From: Casuarius casuarius
Lineage: Eukaryota; Chordata; Aves; Casuariiformes; Casuariidae
Length of the DNA: 64,000 nucleotides
Assembly (NCBI GenBank): GCA_003342895.1
Contig: PTFA01000055.1
Span: 3,813,629 to 3,877,628, forward strand
Direction: 5' to 3'
Both the position numbers and the translations under genes were made by a program. The notes below the pieces were generated by a model that saw only the letters and a program-made list of their open reading frames with translations, did no database searches and was not told the DNA's origin. This document shows, piece after piece, positions 25,833 to 39,760 of this stretch (position 1 is the stretch's first letter; each line of letters opens with the position of its first letter).

Positions 25833-28369
25833 TAATTACCAACTGTTGGACAGTGGTGATGGGAAGCATCTGTCTCCTACTACTTCTGAGACCCCTGATT
25901 TCTAAGGTTGCCTGGATTTTGGCAGCTTCCCTGAAGGACTCTCTAACCTCCTAGGGAGTCAGGAATCCTGAAGAAAAGAGGTTATAAAAAACCTAAATCA
26001 CATTTTATATTTTATTGTCTTAAAACGGACTTCCCATGGAAAATTGTGTACAACTGACTGTTCATCATGAGGGATTTTTTTCTTTTAGAAATGCAAAATT
26101 TCCAGTGGGATTGGAAATCCATTTCCTACAGTGCTTCCTGTTGCCTTCACACAGTACCATGTCTTTCTATACTCTCTCAGAGAGAAGAGAATGGGCAGAC
26201 ATGAAACAGCAAGAGAAAAATAATGGGAGTGACAATATTCCAACAGGGTTAAAAGCACAGATTATCTAGTCTGGGCAGTACGGAGAGTACCAGGTATTTA
26301 ATGGAATGAGAAGTTATTACTCAGTACTGAAAATCAGTTAACCAGCAAATCTATTAAACTACACCAGAAATGAGATAGAGAATAATAACGGAAATGTTAT
26401 AAGGGAAATATTACTAAAATTATATTTCCATGACAATAGGAATATTGTAATTTATCTAGAACATATGTCCTCATCAGAAGCTCTGTATTTACCTCTATTC
26501 AGCCAAGATTAAAAGGAATATTGCAAAAGGAGAAGGGGTTAAGAGATCTGCCACATGAAAAATTTTCCATGTGAAAAGAGGCAGCAAAAATTTGGATTAT
26601 TTAGAAAGCTGGTGACCAGAAGTGGTTATTACACAAATTTTCAAAATAACAAAGAATATAGCACTGTTGGATTAACACTTTTAACAACATAAGGACAAGA
26701 TACTTTTTAAAACATTGAAAAGACAAAAGATGAAAGCAGAATAAAAACACTCTTTTGCACACAACATAGAGTTCACTTGTGGAAGTGAGTGTCAAAAAGA
26801 TATTGCTGAAGCCAAAAATTTTACATCATTTTAAAAAAATAAAAATTTTGTATGACTATATAAAGAATCTAGACTTATCAGAGTAAGTCATACATACAGT
26901 AAGGAGAGTTCTGGAATATTTATTCTTCAGCAAATCACTGAGGATTAGGAGGAAATTTTCCCTCAGGCAAGATTACATGTAACCACCAAGTTTCTTGCTC
27001 CTTTCTCAAACATTTGCTGCTGGCTGCTGCCACAGACCAGGGACCGGATTTGACGGCAGGGACCACCCTGGCGATGAAACATAACAATGTCCCTAATCCT
27101 AAGGATGCCAGACCAGTGTGTGTGCCAGGCCCGTCTACGTGGGCAGGAGTCTCTTCTATTTTTCTCTTCTTCATTACCTTTTTTCTTTTTCGCTTCATGA
27201 AGAAAGGCACATTAGAGCCTGATATTTGGCATATTGCAGAATGTTTTCTGTTAACACTCACATCCTGCTTTCACAGAGATAGCTGAAACACTAAATGAGC
27301 TTCAGATATTAGTGGTTCCTGGGGTTCAAGTATAAATTGTATTTACTGGTTCTAATAGACATGTCTGATCTCCAACAAGAAACTCCAGTTTTTCAATTTC
27401 CCAAATTGCAATAAAAATGATCTATTCAGATCCACAATGGACATAAAAATATTCTACAGTGGCATAAAACAAGCATCAATAGGTTACTCCATCTACCAGT
27501 TTTGTTTAATGCAGTATTTAGAAATTAATTATAACATTTTGACATGGTACATGCTGAACTAGCGTCAGCTTGTTCCTGATGTATTGAGTATCAGATTGGA
27601 TGCTAGATCTATTTATAGTGCTTCTAGCATTTGTTATACATCAGGGAATCACAAGTCAGATAGCCTTGACATTAATATAAATATCCATGGACATCTAAAA
27701 TTTGTAAATCAAACTGAATATTTCCTGAGTATCCCAAAGTATTCTAACATCTACTCTCAGCTTAATCTGGAACACCAATATTGTTTTGTAAAGGACATAA
27801 GTCTGCAGCGATACCAAGAGTGAAGTATGATTCACTTACCTTCCTACTGCTACTTAACCTGACCAGCAATATGCCATGCTACTTTTTCTGCTTCTTCAAA
27901 TTAGAAATTATTTCTTCTTCAAATTAACCTAAATGACTGAGTTGGATGTGATGACATTTTGGCATGTGGATTTGTCTAAAGCAAACCCGAGATAGACTCA
28001 AAACATCATTTTAATAGTGATAAGGCATACTCTGAATTACAGAACTTCTGCAATAAATATGAATCAACTGTGTGACTCATGCTAGCTAGAAAGAGTCCAC
28101 ACTTGCGCATGCTAACATTTTATTTCCCAGACAATGCTTAATGACTACTCAAAAAGAACCAAAGTAGTCCCAGCATACCTAACATTAGGGACTCTAATCC
28201 CCAATAAACAAAAATTAGAATAGTAACTTCACTGCAAGGCTTTAAACAACAAAAAAGTTAGAATGTTACACTCTGGCTTGCTAAAAAAGCTTAGACATCA
28301 TTAAGAAATCCCCTCAGAGCAGGGATTCCCGAAAATTGCTGTCTGAGAGAGAGATTCCCGTTTCCAGCC
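25833..28369. other. Non-coding stretch, no gene seen
   Basis: A 130-bp passage at 26995-27150 is richer in GC and has several CpGs, with overlapping 90- and 108-codon frames on opposite strands. I see no supported splice sites or family match. The rest is AT-rich and featureless. Confidence 0.5.
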
Positions 28370-28520
28370 CTGCTCCCGAGAGCACAGCGGCCGGGCGTAC
28401 GACTCTGGCGGGAGGCACTGTGCCTCCTTGCGCACAAGGCCCCGAGCAGCTGGCTGCAGACCTGCTGCTGGCAGCAGCTCCAGCCACATGACCGCTCCTC
28501 CTGTCCAGGGAAATGCGCCA
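28370..28520. other. GC-rich, hairpin-rich patch
   Basis: A short island of high GC in AT-rich DNA, with several CpGs. It contains three small inverted repeats: GGAGGCAC/GTGCCTCC with a 1-base centre (28411-28427), CCTTG/CAAGG with a 4-base loop (28426-28439), and GCTGCTG/CAGCAGC with a 1-base centre (28464-28478). Three minus-strand frames (72-105 codons) and one plus frame are open across it, as happens in stop-poor GC-rich DNA, so coding cannot be inferred. It could be a non-coding RNA exon, a small promoter or a transposon remnant. Confidence 0.5.
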
Positions 28521-31500
28521 GATGGCAGCCAAGAAAGAAAAACAGAAAGCAGGGGAAGGAACAAAAGCCGCTCACATAAAACAACAAGAAGCCTTCTTTA
28601 TTTTCCATAGGAAGAAATAAGTTTCATGATGCCAGAGTCTCAGGAAGCGTACCTTCCTAGCTAATCCAAAGAAGATGCAGTTCTGGCACAGCATTAGTTA
28701 ACAAACTTATTATTTCCTTGATTATTAAATTTAATGCATACTATTGCCAGCACCACTTCTCCATAATAAGCTGTTTCTTCGGAGCTACAGATTTGTCATA
28801 TGCTACACAAACCATTTTTACTCAGCAGGTTTTCACTCAAAGCTACTCACAAGTCCTTTATTACGAAAAAAGATTTAATGACTGGCCAGATCATCAGGGA
28901 AGGTCCTGCTGCCTGTGGAGAATCTTCTAAGTGGCCCTGAGGACCTGTCATTAAGTCAGTGGGAGGTGTGAGCATTTAGCTTCTAGCAGGCTTGAGTATC
29001 ACATAACACGTTCTTATTCATATATCTTGGCTACGTGTACGAAATTTTGATAGGTGTTTCAGTTCTGTTTCATTCATGTGTGATAGGATTTACAGGTCAT
29101 GAAGAAGGCTTCTGTCTACATCCATTCTTCATGCTATTGCATAAGCCTGGGCAGCTCTAACTCCTACCTGCATTATAGTAAGGACCCACTTTTTACAGTC
29201 ACATCTGGTGGTATTTTCCTGAGCAAAGCTAACCGCAGCGGGAAACAGGATTCCTGTCTGTATCTCAGGAAATGAGGTGTGCTTCAGTTTAGAGAGACTC
29301 AAGACTGAAAAAAAGGTAAGTTTTTTTTGTGAGTCTTGAAGACATAATGAAGATATATAAATACTGTGTTTTTATTAGAATAGAAGAACGTTCATGCGTC
29401 AGAAAGGAGGATGGGCAGAGATTCACTGTTTCCTTTCAGAACAACTAGGAAAAAAACCTAAGCAACTCTCCTCTTTTTCCACTGTGTAAAAATATACTGA
29501 AATCATGAAATGGTTTTGCAGTCTCCTGCATTTCTTTACCTGTGAAATACCTGGTCCTGGCCTATGCACTACATCGAATGCTGTGAATACTTACATTTCT
29601 AGGATATAGTGAATCATACACGAATCTCTCTACAATTTTTTGTCTTTCCTTTGTTTGCTGCTGCTCAGTACAGTCGGGGCTTTAAGCTGTGGTTTATTTG
29701 ATGGGAAGTGAAGAGGAAGAGGACCTTTGACTGACTGCATTTCACTCTGACTCTTTGCAGAAAAATGTCATCGTCTCAAGCCATATTTTTTCTTAGTCTC
29801 TGAGGAAACTTATATTTGCCCAGTTGTTCCACCACCTTTTCAAAGACATGTGCCTCCTATGTGCCCCAGCACTTGCTCATCAGCAAAAAAGAAACCTGAC
29901 TCACTCTTCAGCCAGGAGAACGCACCACTGTATAACGGCATCTCCCCCAAAGGAGATATATTACACTGCGTTCTGGGTATCCCACAATTGAAATTCTATG
30001 TTTTGCCCAAAATGGAACAGAAGATGTAATAAAAGCATTCACAACTTAAATTAAGATTATGAAGTAGAACGGCATGGTTTGCTAAACAATGTTCATCATG
30101 GAAAGCTTGGCCGTTACTATCAGGCATTTGGCTTTAGAAACCAAAGCCCCTTGACATCAGATAGTTCAGTGACGTGAGCAGAACTGTCAGTTGACATAAA
30201 CAAGGTTATTAAATTACATAGGGGCCAGGTACTGTAAAATTTTGTAGTAGATTTCTAAATATAACCTACAGTGTGAATGGAGCTATGGCAGTGACATGGC
30301 AATATGTATATAAAGGATTTTAATAATCTTTTCAGTAAAAATTCATGGTTATATTAAATAATAACAACACAAATGGCTAGCATTCACTAATACAATTACT
30401 GAATGTCAGTTTTTATGAACTGAATGCCAGTTTTTATAAACTTATCTTCAATTCACTACCTTATGATAATTCTTTAAAGCTGTTGAAAAATACATATAAC
30501 ACTTTCTCTATGGTAAAGCATAATTTGGTCATACCTCTTGAACTTAGGACAGGTTTATTCTTTTTCATTTTATCAACAACTTTTAAGGATGTTCTCAGTT
30601 TGTCACACTGAAAAATTAGACAATGTGCTACACTTACACTAGTTAACCTTCAAAAACATCAGATCATATATTAACATGCTTCTTGAAATATTTTGCATCT
30701 CCAATATAGATAGTTCATAAAAGAAATCTGACTAGATGTTTTTAAAACATTAAAAAAACTATGTTAAAAATATTTTTAAAATCTACAATAGAAAGATTAT
30801 TTTATGGTCTTGAGAATGTGTTAACTGAACTATGTGATTCAGTTTTGAATTTTTAAAAACTGTAACGGTTACCAAGTAAACATATATTCTGTATTTGAAT
30901 GTTTATTTATTTTTATTATTTTAATGTGATAAAAATAGCTCCCTGTGTATAAACAACCTAGCTTTTGCAAAAGAAAACACTGAGAGAAGTTGGATTGCAC
31001 CTAGCTAGTATTTTGATAGTATATACACAGGCAGTGTTTACTATTGTTAATCTTATGTAAATCTTTTAGCTTCTTGGGCACTTGATGTTGCACACATGTG
31101 CAAATAAATGTGACTACTGCATCAACGAATATTAAAGAGCTATCATTAAGATGGTATGTAATAAGTTCTTCAAAGTATTATATACAAATGGGAGGATATT
31201 TTCTTCTTTGTTAAGAATTTTATATTTGAAAATTTATATTGCATCTATTATAGATAAAAGCAAGGAATTTGGAAAACAGCAATTATTGGTTCAGTTTCAG
31301 AAAGCAGTACAAGAAATACTGGTTACTGTGAGAAAAAAATAGAACCTGCATATTTTTCTTGTTATTTTTACACGTTGAACAAAAAAACTAACAAACACAA
31401 TTTTCTAGTTAGGCAAATCAACCAAAGCCCCTCAACTTTAAATATTAATTCAGATGTGGTATGAGGTATCAGTATCACATTTATAAGTACTTAAGTTTAC

Positions 31501-34500
31501 TTATAATAAGTACTTTCATAAGTACTCTAATGTAAATGTTAATCCACTTTTCCTCAGACTTTGAGTGCGAAAAGATTCAAAATGATTATTTTTTCAAAAG
31601 TTCGGTTTCATAAACTGCTGTAGTCACTTATATGTTATATGTTACAACCACACAGGAACACTTATTATTTTCGTAAAATACATGTGCCACAAAGCCTTTA
31701 TGAGCTCAGTGAAATAATGGGAGTGACAATTAACACAAGACATTTCCATACTTTTACATACAGTAATCCTATAGAAGAATTATAAAGAACCACAGCTACA
31801 ATTTATTATTAATGTCTAGTACACCATAAGCCATTATAAGAGATACCTGTAAGACTTCAAAAAGCGAAATCTCATCTTATTTCTTGGAGATGGACGAGGG
31901 ATATAGACTCCAAAAGGATCCCACAGAAAGGCCATTGGCAAAGTTAATTCTAAAATTCTCTGAAAAATGTATTTCTCAGAGGGCAAACAGGGCAGTTGTG
32001 CTGGAGGTGCCCTGCACTAATCATGAAGCACTTGTAACTGTGTAAGGGAATGTCCTTTTCCTATGGTATGCTTTGGCAGAGATGTGGCTGGCTGAGAGCA
32101 CAGACTAGAAGGGATAACTAGGATTTCCTGCTGCATGAGACTTGCCCTTTGCATGAACGTTTCCTATATTCAGGGCTCTTATCTCATTATTCAAGTGAGA
32201 ACTGTTATGGTAAATCTTGGATAACTACAGCAGCCATTAAAGAGGACAGAACTGCACAATTAAGACAGACCAGAAATAGCTGATGCTCCTGCTCCCATTA
32301 TTCACCGCTATTCAAACAAAGGCCTTCAAACTCTAACAATCTGTTGACAATATTTTCCTATGGATTATATTTGAACAATCTGTTCAGGCTGGCATCAGGG
32401 AGCTAAAGAGTATACAGCACAAGAACAACGGCAAAACAAAACCCCTCCACCCAAATCCTCACCCCAACGCCTGCCTCCTTCCAGCACAGTAAGGAGGGAG
32501 TAACCAGGGAAAGAAACTGATACTGAAAACATGTCCTCAGACCGCTAAATTGCCTCATTGTTAAATTCTTAACTCTGTTCAAGTGTGTCTTCTTTCCTCA
32601 CAGTTTCTAACGGGAATCAATTTATGTCATTAAGTAGCTTTTCTGAAAGGGCTTAATCATCTGTGAGAGATCAGCCACTCTAAGAAAATAAGTCTCAGAC
32701 TGGTAGATAATTTTCAGGCCTCTTGGCAGCTTTTCTCAAAGACGACATCACTCCTCTTACTGAATTACAGCCAATGACTTTGACAACTAAACTCAGTTTA
32801 CTGCTAGCTAGGGTCATTCTGAATTCCAAAGAGCTGTTATTTTCAGATTCTCTCTCCTCTTTTTGTTGTTTGGTTTCTTTTGTTTTTAATCCAGACCCCA
32901 AGGGTTGCATGCAATTGTTTCAGTCCAGTGATAGCAGCGGTGAACGTGGACAACAACCTACAACTCAATTCTGCCACTGTCTGAGGCAACCCCCGCCCTC
33001 AGCCTGCTCTGAACGTGGCAGGATTTCCCAGCAGAAGCTTCTCGCTTAAATTCAGATGATCTTTGAAATAAATCTAATGCAGCCGTTCTTACCCATAAGA
33101 AAGATGAGGGAGAAGACATTGAGTGTTTACACAGAAAAAGGGTGAAAATGAAAATTTAGAAATACTGAGAGCTCTACTGGAAAAGGCTGGAGAGTTAGGA
33201 AGACAAATTCCCAGAGACAAATTACAAGGATCAACTACTTACCTGATGAAATGCACTGTTTTCATGGTAAAGGGTACTGTGAGAAACTACACTGTTCAGA
33301 AAAATATAAATGTACTCTGAGTTTATTTTGCTCCTTGGAGCTATCATGATCTATGTTACACTAAAAAATACACTACAGGATCAACTGACAGTAAATCCCT
33401 TCACACCATGAAATAAGCCTTGCATATATGGGATTCACAGGTGAAATCACTGTTTCCAGAATAAAAGTCACATTATTGTTGTGCAGTTTAAAGAATATCC
33501 ATTATAATTCAATTATAATAATATAGCATCTAATTTCCACAGGAACAGAATTTTGCTAACTCCAACAACAGCGGTTACTAAGCAGCTTTCTGGATATCAT
33601 AAGCTATTACTCATCTTCACAATCACTGCATATCATTTAAGTTTTGAGAGATTAATAGATCACTCTAAACATAAATGAATAATAATATTGAACGTGAACA
33701 CTGCCAAAATCAATACTTCTCTTCTGGGAAACAAAACCGGGGATAGCTTTCATTTTTGTAATTACATCCTGAATAACATAACATTGCCAGGTATCTTTCT
33801 TTTCTCATTCTATTCCTATAAAGGAACTTGTACAACACAATAATACAGTAGCATAATTCAATATTTCTTTCTTACAGAACAAAACGGAACCAAACATGCT
33901 TATTATTAACTATCTTTTCTCCTCCTGCCCTTCCTTTACTATTGCACTAAACCTGCTAACGCAGCCAACCGCAATGAGGTCATAGAAATAAGCTTCTTAC
34001 AACAGGATTACTGCAGACTAAATTTATACCTTGATATCAAAAACACTTATTGTCACTATATAGTGACATGCAGTGTCATCACAGTATCATGACAAATTGC
34101 AGTGTTTATGGAAATTCAAGGAAATGAAGACGCTAATAGCTCTGTTATTTTCCTTGAATTTGTACAGAGAAGTGGCTAGACTCTTCCCAGTTTTTGTCTT
34201 TGTTCAGAAAAACCTAAAACAGAATATCTCTAAAAGCACTCAAAGAAGATAAAATGATTTGACATGAAGTTGTTATTTGAAGGCAGTATTTGGGGAATAA
34301 AATAGCTAGATAAGTCTAGTTCTGTGTAAGAGGTAAAACCAATTGTTGCACTTCAGTGATGATCCAGATCTGTTATAGAAATGTGTAATTGTAATAAATA
34401 TTTATTGTGCAACATCTCTGACATTTTACACTGTTTTGTGTTTACAACTTTTGCACAACGTATTTGATATATATTGGGATTTTGGCCTCACTCTCTTAGC

Positions 34501-34587
34501 TGTTCAGCGGCACCACTATTTCATATTATTGTAGATGGTTTCAGATTTACAAGACCTACAATGAGAGAACTCTTAAGGAAGCATTTC
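28521..34587. other. Non-coding stretch, no gene seen
   Basis: About 6 kb of AT-rich unique sequence. The largest frame (32723-33049, plus, 108 codons) has no recognisable feature and is overlapped by a minus frame. A short duplication at 30398-30439 is listed separately. No LINE, SINE or LTR was recognised. Confidence 0.55.
30398..30439. repeat. 21-bp tandem duplication, nearly exact
   Basis: Two adjacent copies beginning ACTGAATG (30398 and 30419), differing at two positions. Confidence 0.9.
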
Positions 34588-34625
34588 TTTTACTATACAG
34601 TACTCCTTTTACTATACAGTACTCC
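34588..34625. repeat. 19-bp exact tandem duplication
   Basis: TTTTACTATACAGTACTCC occurs at 34588-34606 and again at 34607-34625 without a mismatch, which suggests a recent event. Confidence 0.97.
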
Positions 34626-35041
34626 TGAATAGCTAAAATAATGTTATTTGTTTTCAGAAAAGGCTATCATAAATGAATCACAAAATAATATTTTTCTTCA
34701 TTAAAAATATGAAACTTAAATTAATAATGAACACACAAACCCACCTAAAACCCTCTTTTGTTGGTCAGTTAAACAGTCCAAATATTGTAGCATTTGGTCA
34801 CAGGCAGGTTCAGTGATAACCGTAAACATCTATATAGAATCAGTTCACTTTCCCAAACCTATTCTGAAGCATTTTACAACTCAAAGGGCCAACTCAAAGC
34901 TCAAACAACTACAGCATTAAGGGGACTGTGGCCAGAAGGCTCACCTATTAGTGGCTGTGGTGCTTTCACGGACATCTCTTTCTCCTGATCCAGCTCGACA
35001 CTTTGGGTCACGTGATGCGTATCGATTAAATTTTGTTGAAA
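34626..35041. other. Non-coding stretch, no gene seen
   Basis: A 64-codon frame (34794-34988) has no support. No repeat was recognised. Confidence 0.5.
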
Positions 35042-35097
35042 TCATACAGTTTATATATATGCATGCACATGCACTCACTCACTCACTCACACACACA
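35042..35097. repeat. Microsatellite: TA, then (ACTC)n and (CA)n
   Basis: TATATAT and GCATGCACATGCA are followed by ACTC units at 35073-35088 and a CA run to 35097. Confidence 0.9.
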
Positions 35098-37514
35098 TTG
35101 ATTCTGTAAATCGAAAAGCAAGCTAAAAAGTACCAAAAACATTGCAAAACACCTGAGTTTTGTTCTTACAGTAATTTTATGCAAACGTAACTTTTTTTCA
35201 GTGCTAATTTACAGATTATAAAATAATCCCATTCGATAGTCATTTAAGAAATATTTGGTCTAACAGTTATTAACTATTTGTGGCCTCTCACATCCCTTTT
35301 GTGGAAATTATGGTTAAATTATGGTGGCAAATTTAAAGCAAGAGAAAGCTTGGTGCTCCAATCATTGCTGCTAAATTCATGCAACGAAGCACTAATTTCT
35401 TCCCCAGAAAGTAAAATGAATGTGTCTGTGTTGGAAGTAAATCACATGGAGAGCTAAATGTAAGATAAAGAAGTGTGAAATTCTTTACTAGAGATTAAAG
35501 TATTAATGCCAGAGAGCAAGAGACAGGGTCAAAAATGTACCAGTCTGAATAGATAGGTCTTTCATTTAAAGATGCATATAGACACTGCCTACAAGAGATG
35601 ACAAATATCATCAGGAAGGGAATATCAGAAAGAAAGCCAGGAGAGACCATAGCTCAGAAATAATTTGGTCAAATCATGAGGATGGGAAGGAAAGGATGGT
35701 GCTAGACCAGGCAGAATGCTAAAGATATTGGAATGCCTCTCGTCAAGCCTGTTACAGAGTTTGCACAAAGAACTTTTACTGAGCAAGGTTTTTCTTTGAA
35801 TTTATTGGCAACCAGTACAGCCTTTGAAGGGCAGCCATTAGCATTGTTTGGTGAATGATTATATCTTCATCCATGGCCATTACACAGGCACGGCACATTT
35901 CTCTGGAGCTGAAAAAGTTATAAATTGCAAAATTCTGTAAAAGCTACAGTTGAAAGTATTTGCTTACAAAAGGTAGTCAAATTAAACAACATGTGGTATA
36001 GAAGTGCTCTTATTACTGCTAATTTTCCAATATATGACCTGTATTAAAAAATAATCCTCTAAATTATTTTACAAAATAAAATTCTACCATCCAAATATAT
36101 GTTGTTGCTATTTTTTAAAACATTGCTTAAATCAAAGCTCTTCAATTTATCTATTTATTTTTCCAAGGGATGCTGATACACTTCAAGGACAAACCGTGTC
36201 TCAAGAATCACAGAGGAACCTAATTTTAGTACAAACGAAACTGAAGAGCTTGTGCAAATGATTACCAGGCACCTTTGATTCATGTGTGCAGCTAGGTCAT
36301 TGAAAGGGGATTTCACAAATAAGGAAAGTGTATATTCAGCAAATTACCTAGGAAAGCTTTTAGTTGTTCCTGGGGACCTTAAACAGGTGCTTGGATTCCT
36401 CAAAGAACTGCCAGAGAAGCATGAATTAGAGTCCATCCATGCCCCAAACACTTTCAGTCTATGTTTTTAATGGGATTTCAAGAACTATTTGGCAGGAACC
36501 CATTCTACTTCTAGTTGACTGCAACAGAAGTGGCATCAGAGCTGCTTAGATCAGAGCTAATTTGAGAAATCCTGCCTTAGGACAAGGGCAAAAATGGGAC
36601 AGCTCTGGAAAGTATTGAAATTATTTACCTGAAAAAAAGATTGTTTTAGCAAATCTAAAAGAAAGTGTTTAAGAAACAAAACAATTGTCTGCATTTTAAT
36701 TTACTAAATTTACTTTTAACACATACAAGAAATCCTGTTTGCATCCTGCAAAGCATTGTGATTTTTTTTAAAGATGGAAATAAAGATCGTATTTTAATGC
36801 CTCAGCACCAGAAGATAGAATTAATGTTGCCAACACAATTCGGCAAATCTGTTCTGGAAGTCTGAGTCTTAAAGTCTTAGCAACTCAGCCTTACTTCTCT
36901 GTGTGACAGTTAAAAAGCATCTACAAATTCCCCTGATATTCAATTGGTTTCAGAGATTGTAGGCAAATTAATCTGTCATTCAAAGTTAATATACAATATG
37001 AATAGGTAAGTTCTAAGAGTTTAAATGGGAATGTATGTGTTAGGTATACATGGATGAGAAAATCAAAGTCTTACTCAAAAGAAAGAAACGATTAGAGGGA
37101 AGGCATTAGGCCTGCCCAAGAGCAATCTGCTAGAGAACAAGCAGACTGTGTTGCTGCTTTATCCTCCAAGAAAAATACATCCTATGAAAATAAATATAGT
37201 AGAAAGGTGGTAAACATGAAAGATTAAAACACTGAAAAAATATGTAAGTGCAGTGTGCAAGAAAAGAGCGGAGATTAACTCTTTTGCCTAAAATGCATAA
37301 ACACAGACTTAAAATGTGAGGTTCTCAGGATGTACTAAGGTTTTGCTGATTAAGCTGACAGAACAGGCATACTATACATTTTGTATTCAAGAGAGAACAT
37401 CCTATCTGTGGAACTACATCTCACTAAATACCACTTTAAATATCTGTATCAATACTGGAGTTTTTTTTTCTTCAGCTTACTAAAAAGCACGTTAATCATC
37501 TGGTGGTAAAGAGT
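35098..37514. other. Non-coding stretch, no gene seen
   Basis: A 62-codon frame at 36282-36470 has a fairly balanced composition but no ATG context, splice sites or family match. No repeat family was recognised with confidence. Confidence 0.5.
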
Positions 37515-37632
37515 ATTTTCTCATTTAACAAATATGGAAGCTGAAATAGGGAACTTTGTTGATTTGCCCTAAATCCAAAAGGAAATCAGTACCCGAGTTA
37601 GGATTGGAATCTTGCCTGATATATGATTCTAA
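37515..37632 (-). repeat. MIR/CORE-SINE relic, antisense
   Basis: The plus strand reads as a reverse-complement MIR. ATTTAACAAATATGGAAGCT corresponds to ATTTTACAGATGAGGAAACT. GATTTGCCCTAAATCC corresponds to GACTTGCCCAAGGTCA. GAGTTAGGATTGGAATCTTG corresponds to GAGCTGGGATTCGAACCCAG. All landmarks occur in order and at the expected spacing across the core and tRNA-proximal region. The copy is heavily diverged and inert. Confidence 0.8.
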
Positions 37633-39567
37633 TGTAATTACAATCCATGTAATATACACTGTATCTACCATGTTATGTTGTAATTAAGGGAGCTTAGATT
37701 TAAACAAGGAATTATAGTGCAGATAGATTATATTTTGTTTCTATTATTTTTTCCAGAATAGTTATTCCAATTAATCTTCTTCTGTAAGCTTGTGAAAATT
37801 AAGAAGAGAATTAGATGCATAATTCATTCCTTTAGAAGCTTTAACGGTATAGCACAATCCCAACATAAGAATTGCAATATAAGTTGATGAGAACAGTTTT
37901 ATTTAATTTTATATTAAAAAACTATCATAAAAATCCTAATGGAATTAATGCAAATCAACTTATATAAGAGGAACGAAATAAAGAGGCCATGCTTCACACT
38001 GCGAGTTACCCTAAAAGCTGAGCAGATCCAGAAGGAACATTAGACCATTTGTTGTGGCAGGTGACTGTGGCAATCTTTGTTATAACAAATTTACCAAAGA
38101 TTTCTTGACTGAAATAAGAAATGGCACAGTAGTACAACATGATATTTACATCATGTTTAGAGCACATCAAAATTACAAATCAAGCTGCAAAATTATCAAG
38201 TGACTGGTAAACCAATCCATTTTCTCACAGTTTTTGAGACTATGAAAATTATGTGATTTCAGATGCTCTTTAATTTACTTGCAAAGGATTTCTGTCCCTC
38301 TGGAAACATGCTTTCATGCCCTCTAGCGTTCAAAATCATAAAAACTTTTCTCTCCCTTTGGTCGGTTACATCTAAAATAATCACTCATCCTTGCATATGT
38401 CATTCAACCCAACAGTTCCTCTCACCAAGACAAACAGTCCAGCTACTGATCAAAAGAGGGACAAAGGCAGTTGTTTGTTAGATTAATTGATCTCCTAATA
38501 AAACAGGAGGATTAATGTGCTAAGTTCAAAGATTCTATGGTTCAACGATTTTAGCATAATGACAGTGAACAAAAATAAGAGCTACATTGAGATATTTCTT
38601 TATAAATGGAGTAACTTCTGTAAGTTACATATGTAGAGAAACTTCACATGAAATATAAGCAATCTGCCTGTTGTTCAGGTGACTTAAAATGCACAAGGAA
38701 TATATATAGTTTAACAATGAACTACCACAAACACTTTATTTGTTAAGTTTTAAGAAAACAATCATAAACATCTTCACAAAAATCATCAGTATATTTTAAT
38801 AGGACTCAATACTATAGGATATATTCTGTAGCAAATACTATACTGGGACATAGAGCAGGAGGAATTCACACATATGGTGGCAAATGCCAAGCAGTAAATA
38901 CTTGCACTGTTTTGTGGAACATCAGACTCTAGATTTGTACAATCTGTTCATGTATATAGGTGACCTATTAAATATTTTGAAACAGTAATTCAGACTTCCC
39001 AGTTTAACTCAGAAAAAGTATAATGGTAAGCACCACATTAAGAAAAAATACATATCATAGCTATCTTCCCTCAAAAATCAAGCCAACACCATACTAGGAG
39101 AATTTCCTAACTGCCACAGTCTGGCAGTCTCGGCTAGGGTTTTTAGCCTGTTTTCTCTGTATTTGTATTTTTGTTGCTCCTGGAACAAATGATTTAAATA
39201 ATCACTGAAGCAGGTACAGCAAAACATAGGCTCTAAATCTAGTGCTTGTACTAACCACTAGTCCAAAGAGTCATTCTTACACTGACTTATTGCTCAATTA
39301 ATATTTAAATAGCTCAAACAGATTGGAGCAAAATAGACAGGAAACAACCCTAATCAGAAAATATAAATACATGAGGTTCATTAAAGGAACCTAAATATAG
39401 AGGTTCAATTCCTTCAAGCAGGAAGACATGAACATGGGACTCCCACAAACTGAGTTATCTGATAATTAGGGCATTATGTAAACAGAGTACTATCTCAAGC
39501 TCCTAAAAACATTAGCTTTGAAAAATTACCAAATAGAGAATTTCAGAGAAAAAAATATAACAAAACA
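37633..39567. other. Non-coding stretch, no gene seen
   Basis: AT-rich. A 72-codon frame at 38263-38481 lacks support. Confidence 0.55.
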
Positions 39568-39760
39568 TCTGTCCTGGATCAGAAGAAGGTTCATCTAGAG
39601 CAGCATTTCTTCTCTATCAATGGCCAAAAGCGGCTGACTAGAAAATACTACAAAAATAGACCTAGTATGTGGTAATACTTTTCCTGAATATACTTGTAGG
39701 CTTCAACAAATTGTGACTCTGGGTCTTTGTGAGCTAAAGATAACTGGGTTTTGTTCTGTT
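39568..39760 (-). repeat. Old CR1/L3-type LINE 3' end (minus orientation)
   Basis: The plus strand matches the reverse complement of an ancient amniote CR1-type 3' region. GGATCAGAAGAAGGTTCATC corresponds to GGTCAGACCAAAGGTCCATC. This is followed by CTAGAGCAGCATTTC, then CTATCAATGGCCAAAAG (usual GACAGTGGCCAATG), then GGCTTCAACAAATTGTGACT (usual CCTCCATCAATTTGTGGCT). Identity is low, so the insertion is old and belongs to a different, older lineage than the 23-kb copy. No coding part is present. Confidence 0.65.
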
